Source: Actinomycetes bacterium
GTDB lineage: Bacteria > Actinomycetota > Actinomycetes > Streptosporangiales > Streptosporangiaceae
Reading direction: 5' to 3'
Length of the DNA stretch: 12,005 nucleotides
Assembly: GCA_025964635.1 (NCBI GenBank)
Contig: JAOPYP010000669.1
Coordinates: 1-12,005, forward strand
Under the pieces are notes generated by a model that did not search any database, had not been told where the DNA came from, and saw nothing but the letters and a program-made list of their open reading frames with translations. The translations under genes were made by a program, and so were the position numbers. Positions within the stretch are counted from its first letter, which is position 1. Each line of letters opens with the position of its first letter. Below are positions 1-7,402 of the stretch, piece by piece.

Positions 1-573
1 GGCGGACAGGGCCGCGCCGGACCAGGCCAGGCTGGCCCGGAGGCGGCGGGACCGGCAGGTCTTGAGGATCAGGATCAGGAGCAGCGGCCACAGCAGGTAG
101 AACTGCTCCTCGATGGCCAGTGACCACAGGTGCTGCAGCGGCGGCGGCGGCCCGAACTGCGCGAAGTAGGAGTGGTGCGCCAGGGCCTGCCACCAGTTGC
201 TGGAGTAGGTGACGGCGGCGAGCAGCGCCGACCGCAGCGCGGCCAGCTGGGCCGGCTCGATCACGGCCGTGGCCGCGGTCACCGCGACGAGCAGCACCGC
301 CACGGCGGGCAGCAGCCGCCGCGCCCGCCGGGCCCAGAACCCGGCCAGGTCCAGGTGTCCGTGCCGGTCCCACTGGGCGGCCAGCAGGTCGGTGATCAGG
401 TAGCCGCTGAGAACGAAGAAGACGTCCACCCCGAGGAATCCCCCGGGAAAAGCGGGCAACTGCTCATGAAAGGCAATAACCGCCATAACGGCCAGACCGC
501 GCAACCCGTCCAGACCCGGCCGTCGTCGGGCGGCCTGATCGGATGTCGTGCCTTTCGCGGCATGTGTCGTCAC
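1..573 (-). CDS. Acyltransferase 3 family membrane protein, C-terminal part cut by window edge
   Basis: Integral membrane O-acyltransferase of the OafA/YrhL (acyltransferase 3) type; family members transfer acyl groups to cell-surface polysaccharides, lipids or antibiotics, and the substrate here cannot be told. The visible N-terminal 191 residues carry the family signatures: LDGLRG at 21-26, the conserved histidine H36, a GGFLGVDVFFVLSGYLIT block at 44-61, FWARRARRLLPA at 79-90, and HLWSLAIEEQFYLLWP at 148-163. Hydrophobic segments lie near 27-39, 45-62, 89-106 and 158-170. I chose the GTG at 573 because an in-frame TGA lies at 622-624, the family match starts soon after, and a G-run (weak ribosome site) precedes it. 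Complete members are about 350-700 residues, so most of the protein, including any SGNH domain, is off the left edge. Family call is secure; start is moderately sure. Confidence 0.9.
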   Translation of the reverse strand, partial: MTTHAAKGTTSDQAARRRPGLDGLRGLAVMAVIAFHEQLPAFPGGFLGVDVFFVLSGYLITDLLAAQWDRHGHLDLAGFWARRARRLLPAVAVLLVAVTAATAVIEPAQLAALRSALLAAVTYSSNWWQALAHHSYFAQFGPPPPLQHLWSLAIEEQFYLLWPLLLILILKTCRSRRLRASLAWSGAALSA

Positions 574-669
574 AGCGCTGATCCCCCCCGGCTCACAGCA
601 ATGTTCAGAGTCCTCGCCCGTTCAATGGGGGAAGAAACGCCGTGAGAGGTAATAGGCGGGAACAGATTT

Positions 670-691
670 GGCGGGTGTGCGTAAACCCGCC
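670..691 (-). terminator. Candidate hairpin terminator downstream of xseA
   Basis: Perfect 7-base stem GGCGGGT/ACCCGCC with an 8-base loop, about 40 bases past the xseA stop on the minus strand. It is followed on that strand by AAATCTGTT, which is only a weak U-tract. The position between xseA and the acyltransferase gene suggests they are separate transcripts. Confidence 0.45.
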
Positions 692-729
692 GTCCCGGCC
701 GCAGCGTGCGGACCGGCCGGGAGTGGCGG

Positions 730-1935
730 TTACTGGTCTTCCGACACCGCGGTGAGCTGGTCGTCGGCGAACCGGAGGGTGAGCCGCTCCCCGGCCGGGA
801 CCTGCGCGGCCGAGCGCACGACGCTGCCGTCGGGACGCTGCACGATGGCGTACCCGCGGCTCAGGGTGGTGGCGGGGGACAGGGCCAGCAACCGGGCCCG
901 CACGTGCGACACGTCGTCCCCGGCCCGGTCCAGCGTGGCGGCCAGCCGCCGCCGGGCTCGCTCGGTGAGCCCGGTGACCAGTTCCTGGCGCCGCTCGATC
1001 TCCCGGACCGGCGAGGCGAGCGCGGGCCGGGACCGCAGGTCGGCCAGCCACGCGCTCTCGCGCTCCATCCGCCCGGTGAGGCAGCGGCGGGCCCGGCCGC
1101 GCAGCTGGCTGATGAGCGCGAACTGCTCGCTCACGTCCGGCACGATGCGCCGCGCGGCGTCCGTGGGCGTGGACGCCCGCACGTCCGCGACCAGGTCGAG
1201 CAGCGGCGTGTCCTGCTCGTGCCCGATCGCGCTGACCACCGGGGACTTCGCCGCCGCCACGGCCCGGATCAGGTCCTCGTCGGAGAACGGCAGCAGGTCC
1301 TCGATCGAGCCTCCGCCCCGGGCGATGACAATCACGTCCACCGACGGGTCGGCGTCCAGCCGGTGCAGCGCGTCGACGACCTCGCCCACCGCGTACTGTC
1401 CCTGGACGGCCACCGGCTCGACCCGGAACTGCACGGCGGGCCACCGATGGGCGGAATTGCGCAGCACGTCCTTTTCGGCCGCCGAGTCACGCCCGCAGAT
1501 CAGGCCGATCTTGCCGGGAAGAAACGGCAGCGGGCGCTTGCGCTCGGCCGCGAAAAGCCCTTCCGCGGCCAGGGCCCGGCGGAGCCGTTCCAGCCGGGCC
1601 AGCAGTTCGCCGATGCCGACGGCGCGGATTTCGGTGGCGGAAAGGGAGAAAGAGCCCCGGTTGGTGTTGAAGTCGGGTTTCGCCCAGACCAGCACCCGGG
1701 CGCCCTCCGCGGGAGGCGGGTCGGTGGCGTCCAGCACCGTGCGCGGGCATACGACGCGCACCGAGACCGCCGCCACCGGGTCACGCAGGGTCAGGAACAC
1801 CGTGCTGCCGCGCCGGGTGAGCTCGGCGATCTGGCCTTCGACCCAGACGCGGCCCAGACGGCTGATCCACTCGCTGGTCAGCCTGAGGATGGTGCGCACC
1901 GGGACTGGTGCTTCGGGTGAGGTGTCGAGGGCCAT
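730..1935 (-). CDS. xseA: Exodeoxyribonuclease VII large subunit
   Basis: Catalytic subunit of exonuclease VII, which degrades single-stranded DNA from both ends into oligonucleotides in the cytoplasm and acts in repair. The 401 residues match the family over their whole length. An N-terminal OB-fold covers about 12-105 (VWVEGQIAEL at 30-39). The catalytic core has ARGGGSIEDLLPFSDEDL at 205-222 and SAIGHEQDTPLLDLVADVRA at 235-254, followed by STPTDAA. A helical arm lies at about 265-350, and the usual C-terminal LSRGYAIVQ segment at 358-366 is present, so it looks complete. The ATG start fits the family N-terminus (MALDTSPEAPVPV), although no clear ribosome site precedes it. It lies 50 bases after the lipid-droplet-type gene on the same strand, so co-transcription is likely. 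The partner gene xseB is not in the downstream gap. Confidence 0.96.
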   Translation of the reverse strand: MALDTSPEAPVPVRTILRLTSEWISRLGRVWVEGQIAELTRRGSTVFLTLRDPVAAVSVRVVCPRTVLDATDPPPAEGARVLVWAKPDFNTNRGSFSLSATEIRAVGIGELLARLERLRRALAAEGLFAAERKRPLPFLPGKIGLICGRDSAAEKDVLRNSAHRWPAVQFRVEPVAVQGQYAVGEVVDALHRLDADPSVDVIVIARGGGSIEDLLPFSDEDLIRAVAAAKSPVVSAIGHEQDTPLLDLVADVRASTPTDAARRIVPDVSEQFALISQLRGRARRCLTGRMERESAWLADLRSRPALASPVREIERRQELVTGLTERARRRLAATLDRAGDDVSHVRARLLALSPATTLSRGYAIVQRPDGSVVRSAAQVPAGERLTLRFADDQLTAVSEDQ

Positions 1936-1985
1936 GGCGGTGGGCTGCGGTGGATTCCGGCTGGATGCGGCCGGGTGAACCAGCC

Positions 1986-2876
1986 TCAGCTGCCTTCGCT
2001 GAGCTTGGTGATCCGGCGTTCGAACATGGTGATCATGGCGGGGCGGCCTTCGTGGGCCTTCTCGTAGTCGAGCAGGACCTCGACCTGGGTCGTGTCCAGC
2101 ACCCGCAGCCGGGCCCGCAGCGAAGCCACCGTGAGCTGGTCGTAGTTAGGGACGGGCAGCGTCTCGCCAGCGGGTGCCGGGGCGGGCTCGGCCGGGGTGA
2201 GGCCGGCCCCGCCGGGGGCCGGCGCATCCGGGGTGAGGTCGGCGGGAACGGGCACATCGGCGGGGTGGGGCGGGTCGGCGATGAGGTCAGCGGAGGCCGG
2301 CACGTCAGCGGTGAGGCCGGCCGGGACCGGCACGTCAGCGGTGAGGCCGGCCGGGGCCGGCGCGCCGGGGGCAAGGTCGGCCGGGGAGGTCGCGGACGTC
2401 CCGGCCAGCGGGGGCTCGGGGGAGGCGGGCTCAGCCGGGACCGACACGGCCGGGACTATCTCGGTGGGGGTGTACTCGGCGGCAGCGGGAGCCGGCTCCG
2501 CGGTGGCCTGACTGACTGGCCCGGGGACGGCCAGGTCCTCGTCCTGCTCCTCTTCCCCATCGAGCAGCCTGACGTTCCCCGTCTTGTCCAGCGACCGCCA
2601 CCGCGCGGTCTCCGCGTCCTGGGCCTCGGCCGCGGTCGGTGCGGCGTGCGTGGCCGGGGGCGCCGGGGCCTGAGGTGCCGGGGCCTGAGGTGCCGCGTCC
2701 TGGCCCTGCTCCGACGACTGGGCCGCCGTGGCGTCGCCGCTGCCGGGGGGTTGCCCGGTGGCCCGCGCCCGGAGCCGGTCCGCGACCAGCAGGAGCTGGC
2801 CGATGGTGGCGAATATCGTCCGCAGCGCCTGCGCAGGGACTTCCTTCAGACGGTCACTGACCTGCGGCAAAGGCAT
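1986..2876 (-). CDS. Lipid-droplet-associated-type protein, Ala/Pro-rich
   Basis: A 296-residue protein in the position, between xseA and a divergent ispH, where actinobacteria (for example Rv1109c of M. tuberculosis, from memory) carry a conserved protein often annotated lipid droplet-associated. A short N-terminal amphipathic or hydrophobic stretch (about 13-35, APAQ-type helix with IGQLLLVADRLR) could bind a membrane or lipid surface. A conserved patch DKTGNVRLLDG lies at 97-107. A long low-complexity Ala/Pro/Val linker runs about 115-240 and includes a tandem PVPAGLTADV repeat. A compact C-terminal domain at 241-294 (LPVPNYDQLTVASLRARL ... GRPAMITMFERRITKL) looks folded. I chose ATG 2876 because GAGGAG lies 9 bases upstream and the family motif starts there; an upstream extension to 3065 is open but lacks support. 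The biochemical role is not known to me. Confidence 0.72.
   Translation of the reverse strand: MPLPQVSDRLKEVPAQALRTIFATIGQLLLVADRLRARATGQPPGSGDATAAQSSEQGQDAAPQAPAPQAPAPPATHAAPTAAEAQDAETARWRSLDKTGNVRLLDGEEEQDEDLAVPGPVSQATAEPAPAAAEYTPTEIVPAVSVPAEPASPEPPLAGTSATSPADLAPGAPAPAGLTADVPVPAGLTADVPASADLIADPPHPADVPVPADLTPDAPAPGGAGLTPAEPAPAPAGETLPVPNYDQLTVASLRARLRVLDTTQVEVLLDYEKAHEGRPAMITMFERRITKLSEGS
2297..2356. repeat. 30-base tandem duplication inside the lipid-droplet-type gene
   Basis: Two adjacent 30-base units (2297-2326 and 2327-2356) match at 29 of 30 positions; each starts CCGGCACGTCAGCGGTGAGG. They keep frame and encode two copies of a ten-residue PVPAGLTADV-like unit. More degenerate copies flank them, consistent with slippage-driven length change of the linker. 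Confidence 0.85.
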
Positions 2877-3197
2877 CTCGATCGTTCTCCTCGGGTGTCC
2901 CGGCGTGATGGGCTCCGGCGGCCCGCACGACCCCACGGCGCCGGCCTGCCGGGCGTTCCGACCCCGGCGGCGCAGCGTGGTCCGCGACAGGCACAGTCGT
3001 ATCAGATCGAGCATGACACTGTCACGGGCCGCTGCCCGGGACAATTGGTGCTTCCGTGGCGGCAATCAGTTCAGTGAGGCGGGCGGCCCGCCCGCAGTAA
3101 GGCGGGGCGGCCAGCCGGAGGCCCGGGCTGGCGGCTGGCCCGGTTGTGGGGAGCCGGCCTGGCATCGGGCGCGCCGGGCTCAACTACCATAGGGGAC
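2877..3197. promoter_or_regulatory. Divergent intergenic region between the lipid-droplet-type gene and ispH
   Basis: These 321 bases separate two divergently read genes and should hold both promoters. On the plus strand a -10-like TACCAT sits directly before ispH (separate entry). For the minus-strand gene the ribosome site GAGGAG is clear, but I see no convincing promoter. A short palindrome TGACA-C-TGTCA at 3014-3024 is the only symmetrical site I noticed and could be an operator. No RNA gene or riboswitch was recognised. Confidence 0.4.
3185..3190 (+). promoter_or_regulatory. -10 element of a probable leaderless ispH promoter
   Basis: TACCAT fits the actinobacterial TANNNT -10 pattern and ends 7 bases before the ATG at 3198, so transcription would begin at or next to the start codon. 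The AGGGG between them lies only 2 bases from the ATG, too close to work as a normal ribosome site. No good -35 hexamer is visible, which is common for this promoter type. Confidence 0.45.
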
Positions 3198-4151
3198 ATG
3201 CCCGCGACTACCCGACGCGTACTGCTCGCTAAGCCCCGCGGTTACTGTGCGGGGGTTGACCGGGCCGTTCAGGCCGTCGAGACGGCCCTCGAGCGCTACG
3301 GTGCCCCGGTCTACGTGCGTAAGCAGATCGTCCACAACACCCATGTGGTCCGTGAACTGGAGACGCGCGGGGCGATCTTCGTGGAGGAGGCCGACAGCGT
3401 CCCCGAGGGGGCGGTGGTGGTCTTTTCCGCCCACGGGATCTCACCCGAGGTGCGCGAGGAGGCCAAGCGCCGCGGCCTGCGGACCATCGACGCCACTTGC
3501 CCGCTGGTTACCAAGGTGCACAACGAGGCCAAGCGGTTCGCGGCCCAGGATTACGACATCCTCCTCATCGGCCACGAGAACCACGAGGAAGTGGTGGGCA
3601 CGACCGGGGAGGCGCCGGGCCGCATTCACCTGGTGGACGGGCCCGACGGCGGCGCTGACGTGCAAGTCCGTGACCCCTCCCGGGTGGCCTGGCTGTCGCA
3701 GACCACGTTGTCGGTGGATGAGACCATCCAGACGGTGACGGCGCTGCGCGAGCGTTTCCCGCAGCTGGCCGACCCGCCCAGTGACGACATCTGCTACGCC
3801 ACCCAGAACCGCCAGACCGCGGTCAAGCAGATCGCCACCGGCGCGGACGTGGTGATCGTCGTGGGTTCGGCGAACTCGTCGAACTCGGTCCGCCTGGTCG
3901 AGGTGGCCCTCGACGCCGGGGCCCCCGCCGCTTACCTGGTCGAGGACGCCACGGCGATCGACCCGGCCTGGCTGGACGGGGTGCAGACGGTCGGCGTGAC
4001 CAGCGGTGCCTCTGTTCCTGAAGAACTCGTGAGCGGGGTGCTGGAGTACCTGGCCGGACGCGATTTCCCCACCGTCGAGGAGGTCGAGGCGGTCGAAGAG
4101 CGGCTCGTCTTCGCGCCGCCCCCGGAGCTGCGCCGCAGCGCTCCGCGCTGA
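3198..4151 (+). CDS. ispH: 4-hydroxy-3-methylbut-2-enyl diphosphate reductase
   Basis: Iron-sulfur enzyme of the last step of the MEP pathway; it reduces HMBPP to isopentenyl and dimethylallyl diphosphate in the cytoplasm. The 317-residue length is typical. The three cluster-binding cysteines are present at C17 (GYCAGVDRAV), C101 (DATCPLVTKVH) and C199 (DDICYATQNRQ). The active-site region HENHEEVVGT (H129, E131), the QTTLS segment at 168-172, and the diphosphate-binding SANSSNSVRL at 224-233 and TSGASVP at 268-274 are all intact. The start is ATG 3198, matching the family N-terminus MPATTRRVLLAKPRGYC; an upstream in-frame extension to 3144 is not supported. Translation is probably leaderless. 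Divergent from the lipid-droplet-type gene and convergent with the DUF6542 gene, whose stop is 19 bases away. Confidence 0.97.
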   Translation: MPATTRRVLLAKPRGYCAGVDRAVQAVETALERYGAPVYVRKQIVHNTHVVRELETRGAIFVEEADSVPEGAVVVFSAHGISPEVREEAKRRGLRTIDATCPLVTKVHNEAKRFAAQDYDILLIGHENHEEVVGTTGEAPGRIHLVDGPDGGADVQVRDPSRVAWLSQTTLSVDETIQTVTALRERFPQLADPPSDDICYATQNRQTAVKQIATGADVVIVVGSANSSNSVRLVEVALDAGAPAAYLVEDATAIDPAWLDGVQTVGVTSGASVPEELVSGVLEYLAGRDFPTVEEVEAVEERLVFAPPPELRRSAPR

Positions 4152-4170
4152 CGCCTGGAGTCCGCCGAGG

Positions 4171-5037
4171 TTAGCGGGCTCGTCGCGAGCCGGGCCGGGA
4201 GCGTGCGCGGCTGGCTGTGGCCCGGGAACTGCCCGGGCGCGGCCGCGCGAGATCAGGCCGCAATTCACGACGCAGGTCAGCGACGCACTGGGGCAGGCCA
4301 CGCACCCAGGCGACGATCAGGGACAGGACGACCCCGGCGAACAGCCAGGGCGCGACGTTCGCCAGGGTGAGCGCCGTTCCCTCAACCGTCGAGATAATCG
4401 CGCTGCCCTTCGCGGTGAGCGCCTTGACGCAGATGAGCGCGAAGAAGAAGAGCAGCGGCGGGCTGACCGTGACCGTGAGCAGATCCCGTCGTTTGGTGTA
4501 CCAGGCCGCTCCCACGCTGCCGATCACGAAGCTCGCGCCGGCCAGCACGCCCCACTGGAGCCAGCTGGCTATCAGGAGGATGAAGAAGAACAGTACGAGC
4601 ATTCCCGCGACCGCACCGCGGCCGGTCAGGGCGACCGGGGCACGCCCCCCGGCGGGACCCCGCTCCCGGTCCGTGTCCGGCTCGGCGTACGGGTCGTGCT
4701 CGGCAGGCAGGCCGCGCTCGGCGGCCGGGTCGCGCTCGGCCGACGGGTCGCGCTTCACGGCGTCCGGCGGCCATTCCCCGCCCACCCCGGGGTCGGCGGG
4801 TGGCCCGGCCACCTCCCAGGGACGCCCGGCGACGGGGGCGTCGATCCGCCCAGCGGCCCAGGGATTCGCGGTATTCCGGGCCGGGCCGGAGCGGCTCAGC
4901 CCCGGGCGGCCCCGGGGCCAGGACGCGTCGGGCCGTGGCTGGGACACCCTTGTGCTCCCTCCCCGGCGCTCCGATGCCGATGACGGCGTCGCTGGCCACG
5001 GTACCCCGGCCTGGCGCCCGATCTGGTCCATTGACAC
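4171..5037 (-). CDS. DUF6542-type four-helix membrane protein
   Basis: Up to 288 residues. The first ~135 are a disordered, charged and Pro/Arg/Glu-rich tail, probably cytoplasmic, with a degenerate AERDP-like repeat at 100-125. The conserved domain at about 137-260 starts LTGRGAVAGMLVLFF and has four predicted transmembrane helices (about 141-160, 163-180, 188-206, 228-246) separated by a TKRRDLLTVTVSPPLL loop. It ends in a basic Arg-rich tail. I recognise the domain as the actinobacterial DUF6542 family often next to ispH; its function is unknown. The start is ambiguous: GTG at 5037 and ATG at 5031 are in frame and two codons apart, neither with a clear ribosome site. It faces ispH tail to tail with only 19 bases between stops. 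Confidence 0.82.
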   Translation of the reverse strand: MSMDQIGRQAGVPWPATPSSASERRGGSTRVSQPRPDASWPRGRPGLSRSGPARNTANPWAAGRIDAPVAGRPWEVAGPPADPGVGGEWPPDAVKRDPSAERDPAAERGLPAEHDPYAEPDTDRERGPAGGRAPVALTGRGAVAGMLVLFFFILLIASWLQWGVLAGASFVIGSVGAAWYTKRRDLLTVTVSPPLLFFFALICVKALTAKGSAIISTVEGTALTLANVAPWLFAGVVLSLIVAWVRGLPQCVADLRRELRPDLARPRPGSSRATASRARSRPGSRRAR

Positions 5038-5131
5038 GCCCGGACGCGGGCCAGGAGTTCGTGTCCTCGAGCGCCGGGTAATGCTTTGGTCACGCGTTTG
5101 ACCAGGGGAGCCTTTCTCCGTTAGTCATGCG

Positions 5132-5150
5132 GTCCGGTGATCATCCGGAC
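5132..5150 (-). terminator. Candidate hairpin after the rmuC-TMEM175 pair
   Basis: Inverted repeat GTCCGG / CCGGAC with a 7-base loop that itself contains TGATCA, 7 bases past the channel gene's stop on the minus strand. No U-tract follows, so it may be an intrinsic terminator of the U-less type or an unrelated palindrome in front of the DUF6542 gene. Confidence 0.4.
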
Positions 5151-5157
5151 GGAAACA

Positions 5158-5838
5158 TCAGCCCGCCGGGTCAGCGGTCTCCCCTTCCTCGTTGTGCTCG
5201 TCGGCCGGGCGGCCGAAACGGTCCAGCGCTATCCCGAGCACCGCGACCATGATCCAGAAGAACGAGGCGAGCTGGGCGGAGACGAGCGCGACCGGGATGG
5301 AGAGCAGGAAAACCACCGGAATGCGCGCTACGCGCAGCGCGATGTAACGGCGCACCGCAGGGGACGTCCCGGGCACCAGGAGATCCCTGGCCCGGCTCGC
5401 GTAGACCCAGATGGCCAGCTCAGTGAGCCCGGCGCAGGAAATGCACACCGCGTAGAAGATCGCCGAGACCCGGTCCGGCCCGTTCCCGCCGAGCAGCGAG
5501 GTGGGGTAGGGCAGGAACGCCACGATGCCGAGAAAGAGCAGGTTGATGGCGATCACGGGCCGGTCGAGCACGGCGATGTAGCGGAAGACCGAGTGGTGTC
5601 CCATCCAGAACAGCCCGATCACTGCGAAACTGATGCCAAAGCTCAGAATGTGCGGTTCGGCCGCCCTGAGCTCGCTGGCGGGATATTTGAGCCCGGGGAC
5701 CCGGATGTCGATCACCAGCAGCGTGATCGCGATGGCGAAGATGGCGTCGCTGAAGAACAGCACCCGGTCGTACTCCAGGTGACCGGACCGGGCCAGCATG
5801 CTTAGCCGGGGTGGGACGGGCTTAGCTTGCTGCGCCAT
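5158..5838 (-). CDS. TMEM175/DUF1211 family membrane protein (putative potassium channel)
   Basis: A 226-residue protein with six predicted membrane helices, near the usual ~200 residues of bacterial TMEM175 homologues, which conduct potassium. The hallmark helix-1 motif RVLFFSDAIFAIAITLLVIDI lies at 25-45, with the F-S-D triad at 29-31. Further helices lie at about 63-81 (ending FWMGHH), 96-112, 124-146, 169-187 and 189-206. The C-terminal tail is acidic (EHNEEGE). The start ATG at 5838 lies inside the 3' end of rmuC; the two genes overlap by 17 bases in different frames, so translation is probably coupled. Family call is firm; channel activity is inferred from characterised relatives. Confidence 0.87.
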   Translation of the reverse strand: MAQQAKPVPPRLSMLARSGHLEYDRVLFFSDAIFAIAITLLVIDIRVPGLKYPASELRAAEPHILSFGISFAVIGLFWMGHHSVFRYIAVLDRPVIAINLLFLGIVAFLPYPTSLLGGNGPDRVSAIFYAVCISCAGLTELAIWVYASRARDLLVPGTSPAVRRYIALRVARIPVVFLLSIPVALVSAQLASFFWIMVAVLGIALDRFGRPADEHNEEGETADPAG

Positions 5839-7402
5839 TGCGTCCCGGCATCGCCATCACGGTCCCGGGCGTCTCGTCAGCGCGGGGAAACTCAGGCCGT
5901 TCCGGGCTGGCCCGCCCAGGCTCAGGAGGATCCGCTTGCGCGGGAACCGTGAATTCCGCAGCGCAGGATTCCGGCGCGGACGGCTCCAGGGCGGGCGATT
6001 CGGGCCCGGACGATTCGGGGGCGGGCGATTCGGGGGCAGCCAGTCCCGCGGGTGGCAGTTCCCGGGCGGACGGTTCCGGTCTGGCCAGTTCGGCGGCGAG
6101 TTCCGGGGCGACCAGTTCCGGGGCGACCAGTTCCGGGGCGGACAGGGTCCTGGCGGCTTCCTCGACGAGCATGGGGGTCTCGAGGTCCCCGTCCACGACG
6201 CCGAGCTGGTTCAGCTTGCGCGCGCTGACCAGGACCCGGGTCTCCAGCGAGCCAACCGTCTGGTTGTAGGTGGTGACCGCGGAGGTGAGGGCGCGGCCGA
6301 GCCGGTCTACGTTCCGGCCCAGGCTGGAGATCCGCTCATAGAGCTCACGGCCCAGGTCGAAGGCGGCCCGGGCGTTCTCGGCCAGCGCGTCCTGCTGCCA
6401 CGCGTACTGGGCGGTCCGCAGCATCGTGACCAGCGTGGTGGGCGTGGCAATGTGCACCTTACGGGCCATCGCGTGCTCCAGCAGCGCCGGATCGTGCTCC
6501 AGCGCCGGGGCCAGGAAGGCCTCACCGGGGATGAACAGCACGACGAACTCGGGCGCCGGGCTGAGCGTGGCCCAGTACGACTTCGCCGCGAGCTGGTCCA
6601 CGTGCGCACGCAGGTGCCGGGCGTGCGCATCCAGGCGTGCCGAGCGGACTACCTCGTCGGCGGCCTCCGCCGCCTCCAGGTAGGCGGCGAGCGAGACCTT
6701 CGAATCGACCACGATGTTCTTGCCGCCGGCCAGCCGCACCACCATGTCGGGGCGGTACGTGCCCTCGGCGGACTGCACGGTGACCTGCTCGTCGAAGTCG
6801 CACCGCGGGGCCATTCCGGCCAGTTCCACCACCCGACGCAGCTGCATCTCGCCCCACCTGCCGCGGGCTTCCGGCCGCCGTAGGGCGGTCACGAGGGCCT
6901 GCGTCTGGGTCCGGAGATCGTCGGAACTCTGCCGGGTGATCTTCATCTGCTCGGCCAGGGCCGCATGAGACAGATGCCGTGCTTCCTCGGTCTCCCGCAG
7001 CTGGGCCTCCACCTTGGCCAGCGTGTCCCGCAGGGGCTGGACCAGATGCTCGACCGCGGCGCGGCGGCTCTCCAACTCACCCGCGGCCCTGGCGTTGGCG
7101 GCGCTGAGCCTGCCCTCGGCCATCTCCAGGAACATCGTGGCGCTGCGGTCGAGCGCCTGGGCCGACATGGCCTGGAAGCGCTCGGCCAGCTGGCCGTCGA
7201 TCAGCGCGGCCCGGTCCTGGGCGGCGCGCTCCATGATGGCCGCCCGGTCCTGGGCAGCTCGCGCCCGCTCCTCCGCCGCGCGGGCCTGCCCGGTCAGGTC
7301 GGCGGTCATGCTGGCCAGCCGGCCTCGGGCGTACAGGTAACCGATCGTGGCACCGACCACGGCACCCAGCGCGAGTAGGGCGAACATCCAGAAGACGTCC
7401 AT
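5822..7402 (-). CDS. rmuC: DNA recombination protein RmuC
   Basis: RmuC-family protein, linked in E. coli to limiting inversion at short inverted repeats and predicted to have a PD-(D/E)XK nuclease-like fold. The 526 residues start with a membrane anchor (about 3-25), followed by an Ala/Arg/Glu-rich coiled coil (about 30-170). The core has GRWGEMQLRRVVELAGM at 181-197, RPDMVVRL at 217-224 and IVVDSKVSLAAY at 230-241 (D219, D233, K235 are candidate active-site residues). VLFIPGEAFL at 288-297 and IATPTTLVTMLRTAQYAW at 318-335 are family-typical. After about residue 420 comes a ~100-residue Pro/Glu/Ser/Ala-rich tail with APELV repeats, longer than in most relatives I recall. Start ATG 7402 fits the membrane anchor; no strong ribosome site is seen. 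The 3' end overlaps the TMEM175 gene. Confidence 0.93.
   Translation of the reverse strand: MDVFWMFALLALGAVVGATIGYLYARGRLASMTADLTGQARAAEERARAAQDRAAIMERAAQDRAALIDGQLAERFQAMSAQALDRSATMFLEMAEGRLSAANARAAGELESRRAAVEHLVQPLRDTLAKVEAQLRETEEARHLSHAALAEQMKITRQSSDDLRTQTQALVTALRRPEARGRWGEMQLRRVVELAGMAPRCDFDEQVTVQSAEGTYRPDMVVRLAGGKNIVVDSKVSLAAYLEAAEAADEVVRSARLDAHARHLRAHVDQLAAKSYWATLSPAPEFVVLFIPGEAFLAPALEHDPALLEHAMARKVHIATPTTLVTMLRTAQYAWQQDALAENARAAFDLGRELYERISSLGRNVDRLGRALTSAVTTYNQTVGSLETRVLVSARKLNQLGVVDGDLETPMLVEEAARTLSAPELVAPELVAPELAAELARPEPSARELPPAGLAAPESPAPESSGPESPALEPSAPESCAAEFTVPAQADPPEPGRASPERPEFPRADETPGTVMAMPGRNGAAS
6101..6145. repeat. 15-base tandem repeat in the rmuC tail
   Basis: Three adjacent 15-base units beginning TTCCGGGGCGACCAG (6101, 6116, 6131). 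The first two are identical and the third differs near its end. They encode repeated APELV units at residues ~422-436 of RmuC and stay in frame. A looser Pro-Glu-Ser repeat continues toward the C-terminus. Confidence 0.85.

Noticed and set aside
605..1444. Long minus-strand ORF (279 codons) overlapping xseA
   Set aside because: Arg/Gly/Ala-rich translation in an alternative frame of xseA with no family features; a shadow of GC-rich coding sequence.
1908..3077. 389-codon plus-strand ORF opposite the lipid-droplet-type gene
   Set aside because: Gly/Arg repeats arise from the antisense of the Ala/Pro linker; the minus-strand gene has a strong ribosome site and a conserved C-terminal domain.
4177..4191. 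GGCTCG-TCG-CGAGCC hairpin just after ispH
   Set aside because: Possible ispH terminator, but it lies inside the 3' coding end of the DUF6542 gene, encodes its Arg/Ser tail, and has no U-tract; too weak to list.
4220..4238. GCCCGGG / CCCGGGC inverted repeat
   Set aside because: Falls in the Arg/Pro-rich DUF6542 coding tail, where such GC palindromes are expected by composition.
5798..6883. 361-codon plus-strand ORF with GRFGGG-type repeats
   Set aside because: The repeats are the antisense of the rmuC 15-base and Pro-Glu-Ser repeats; rmuC is the real gene.
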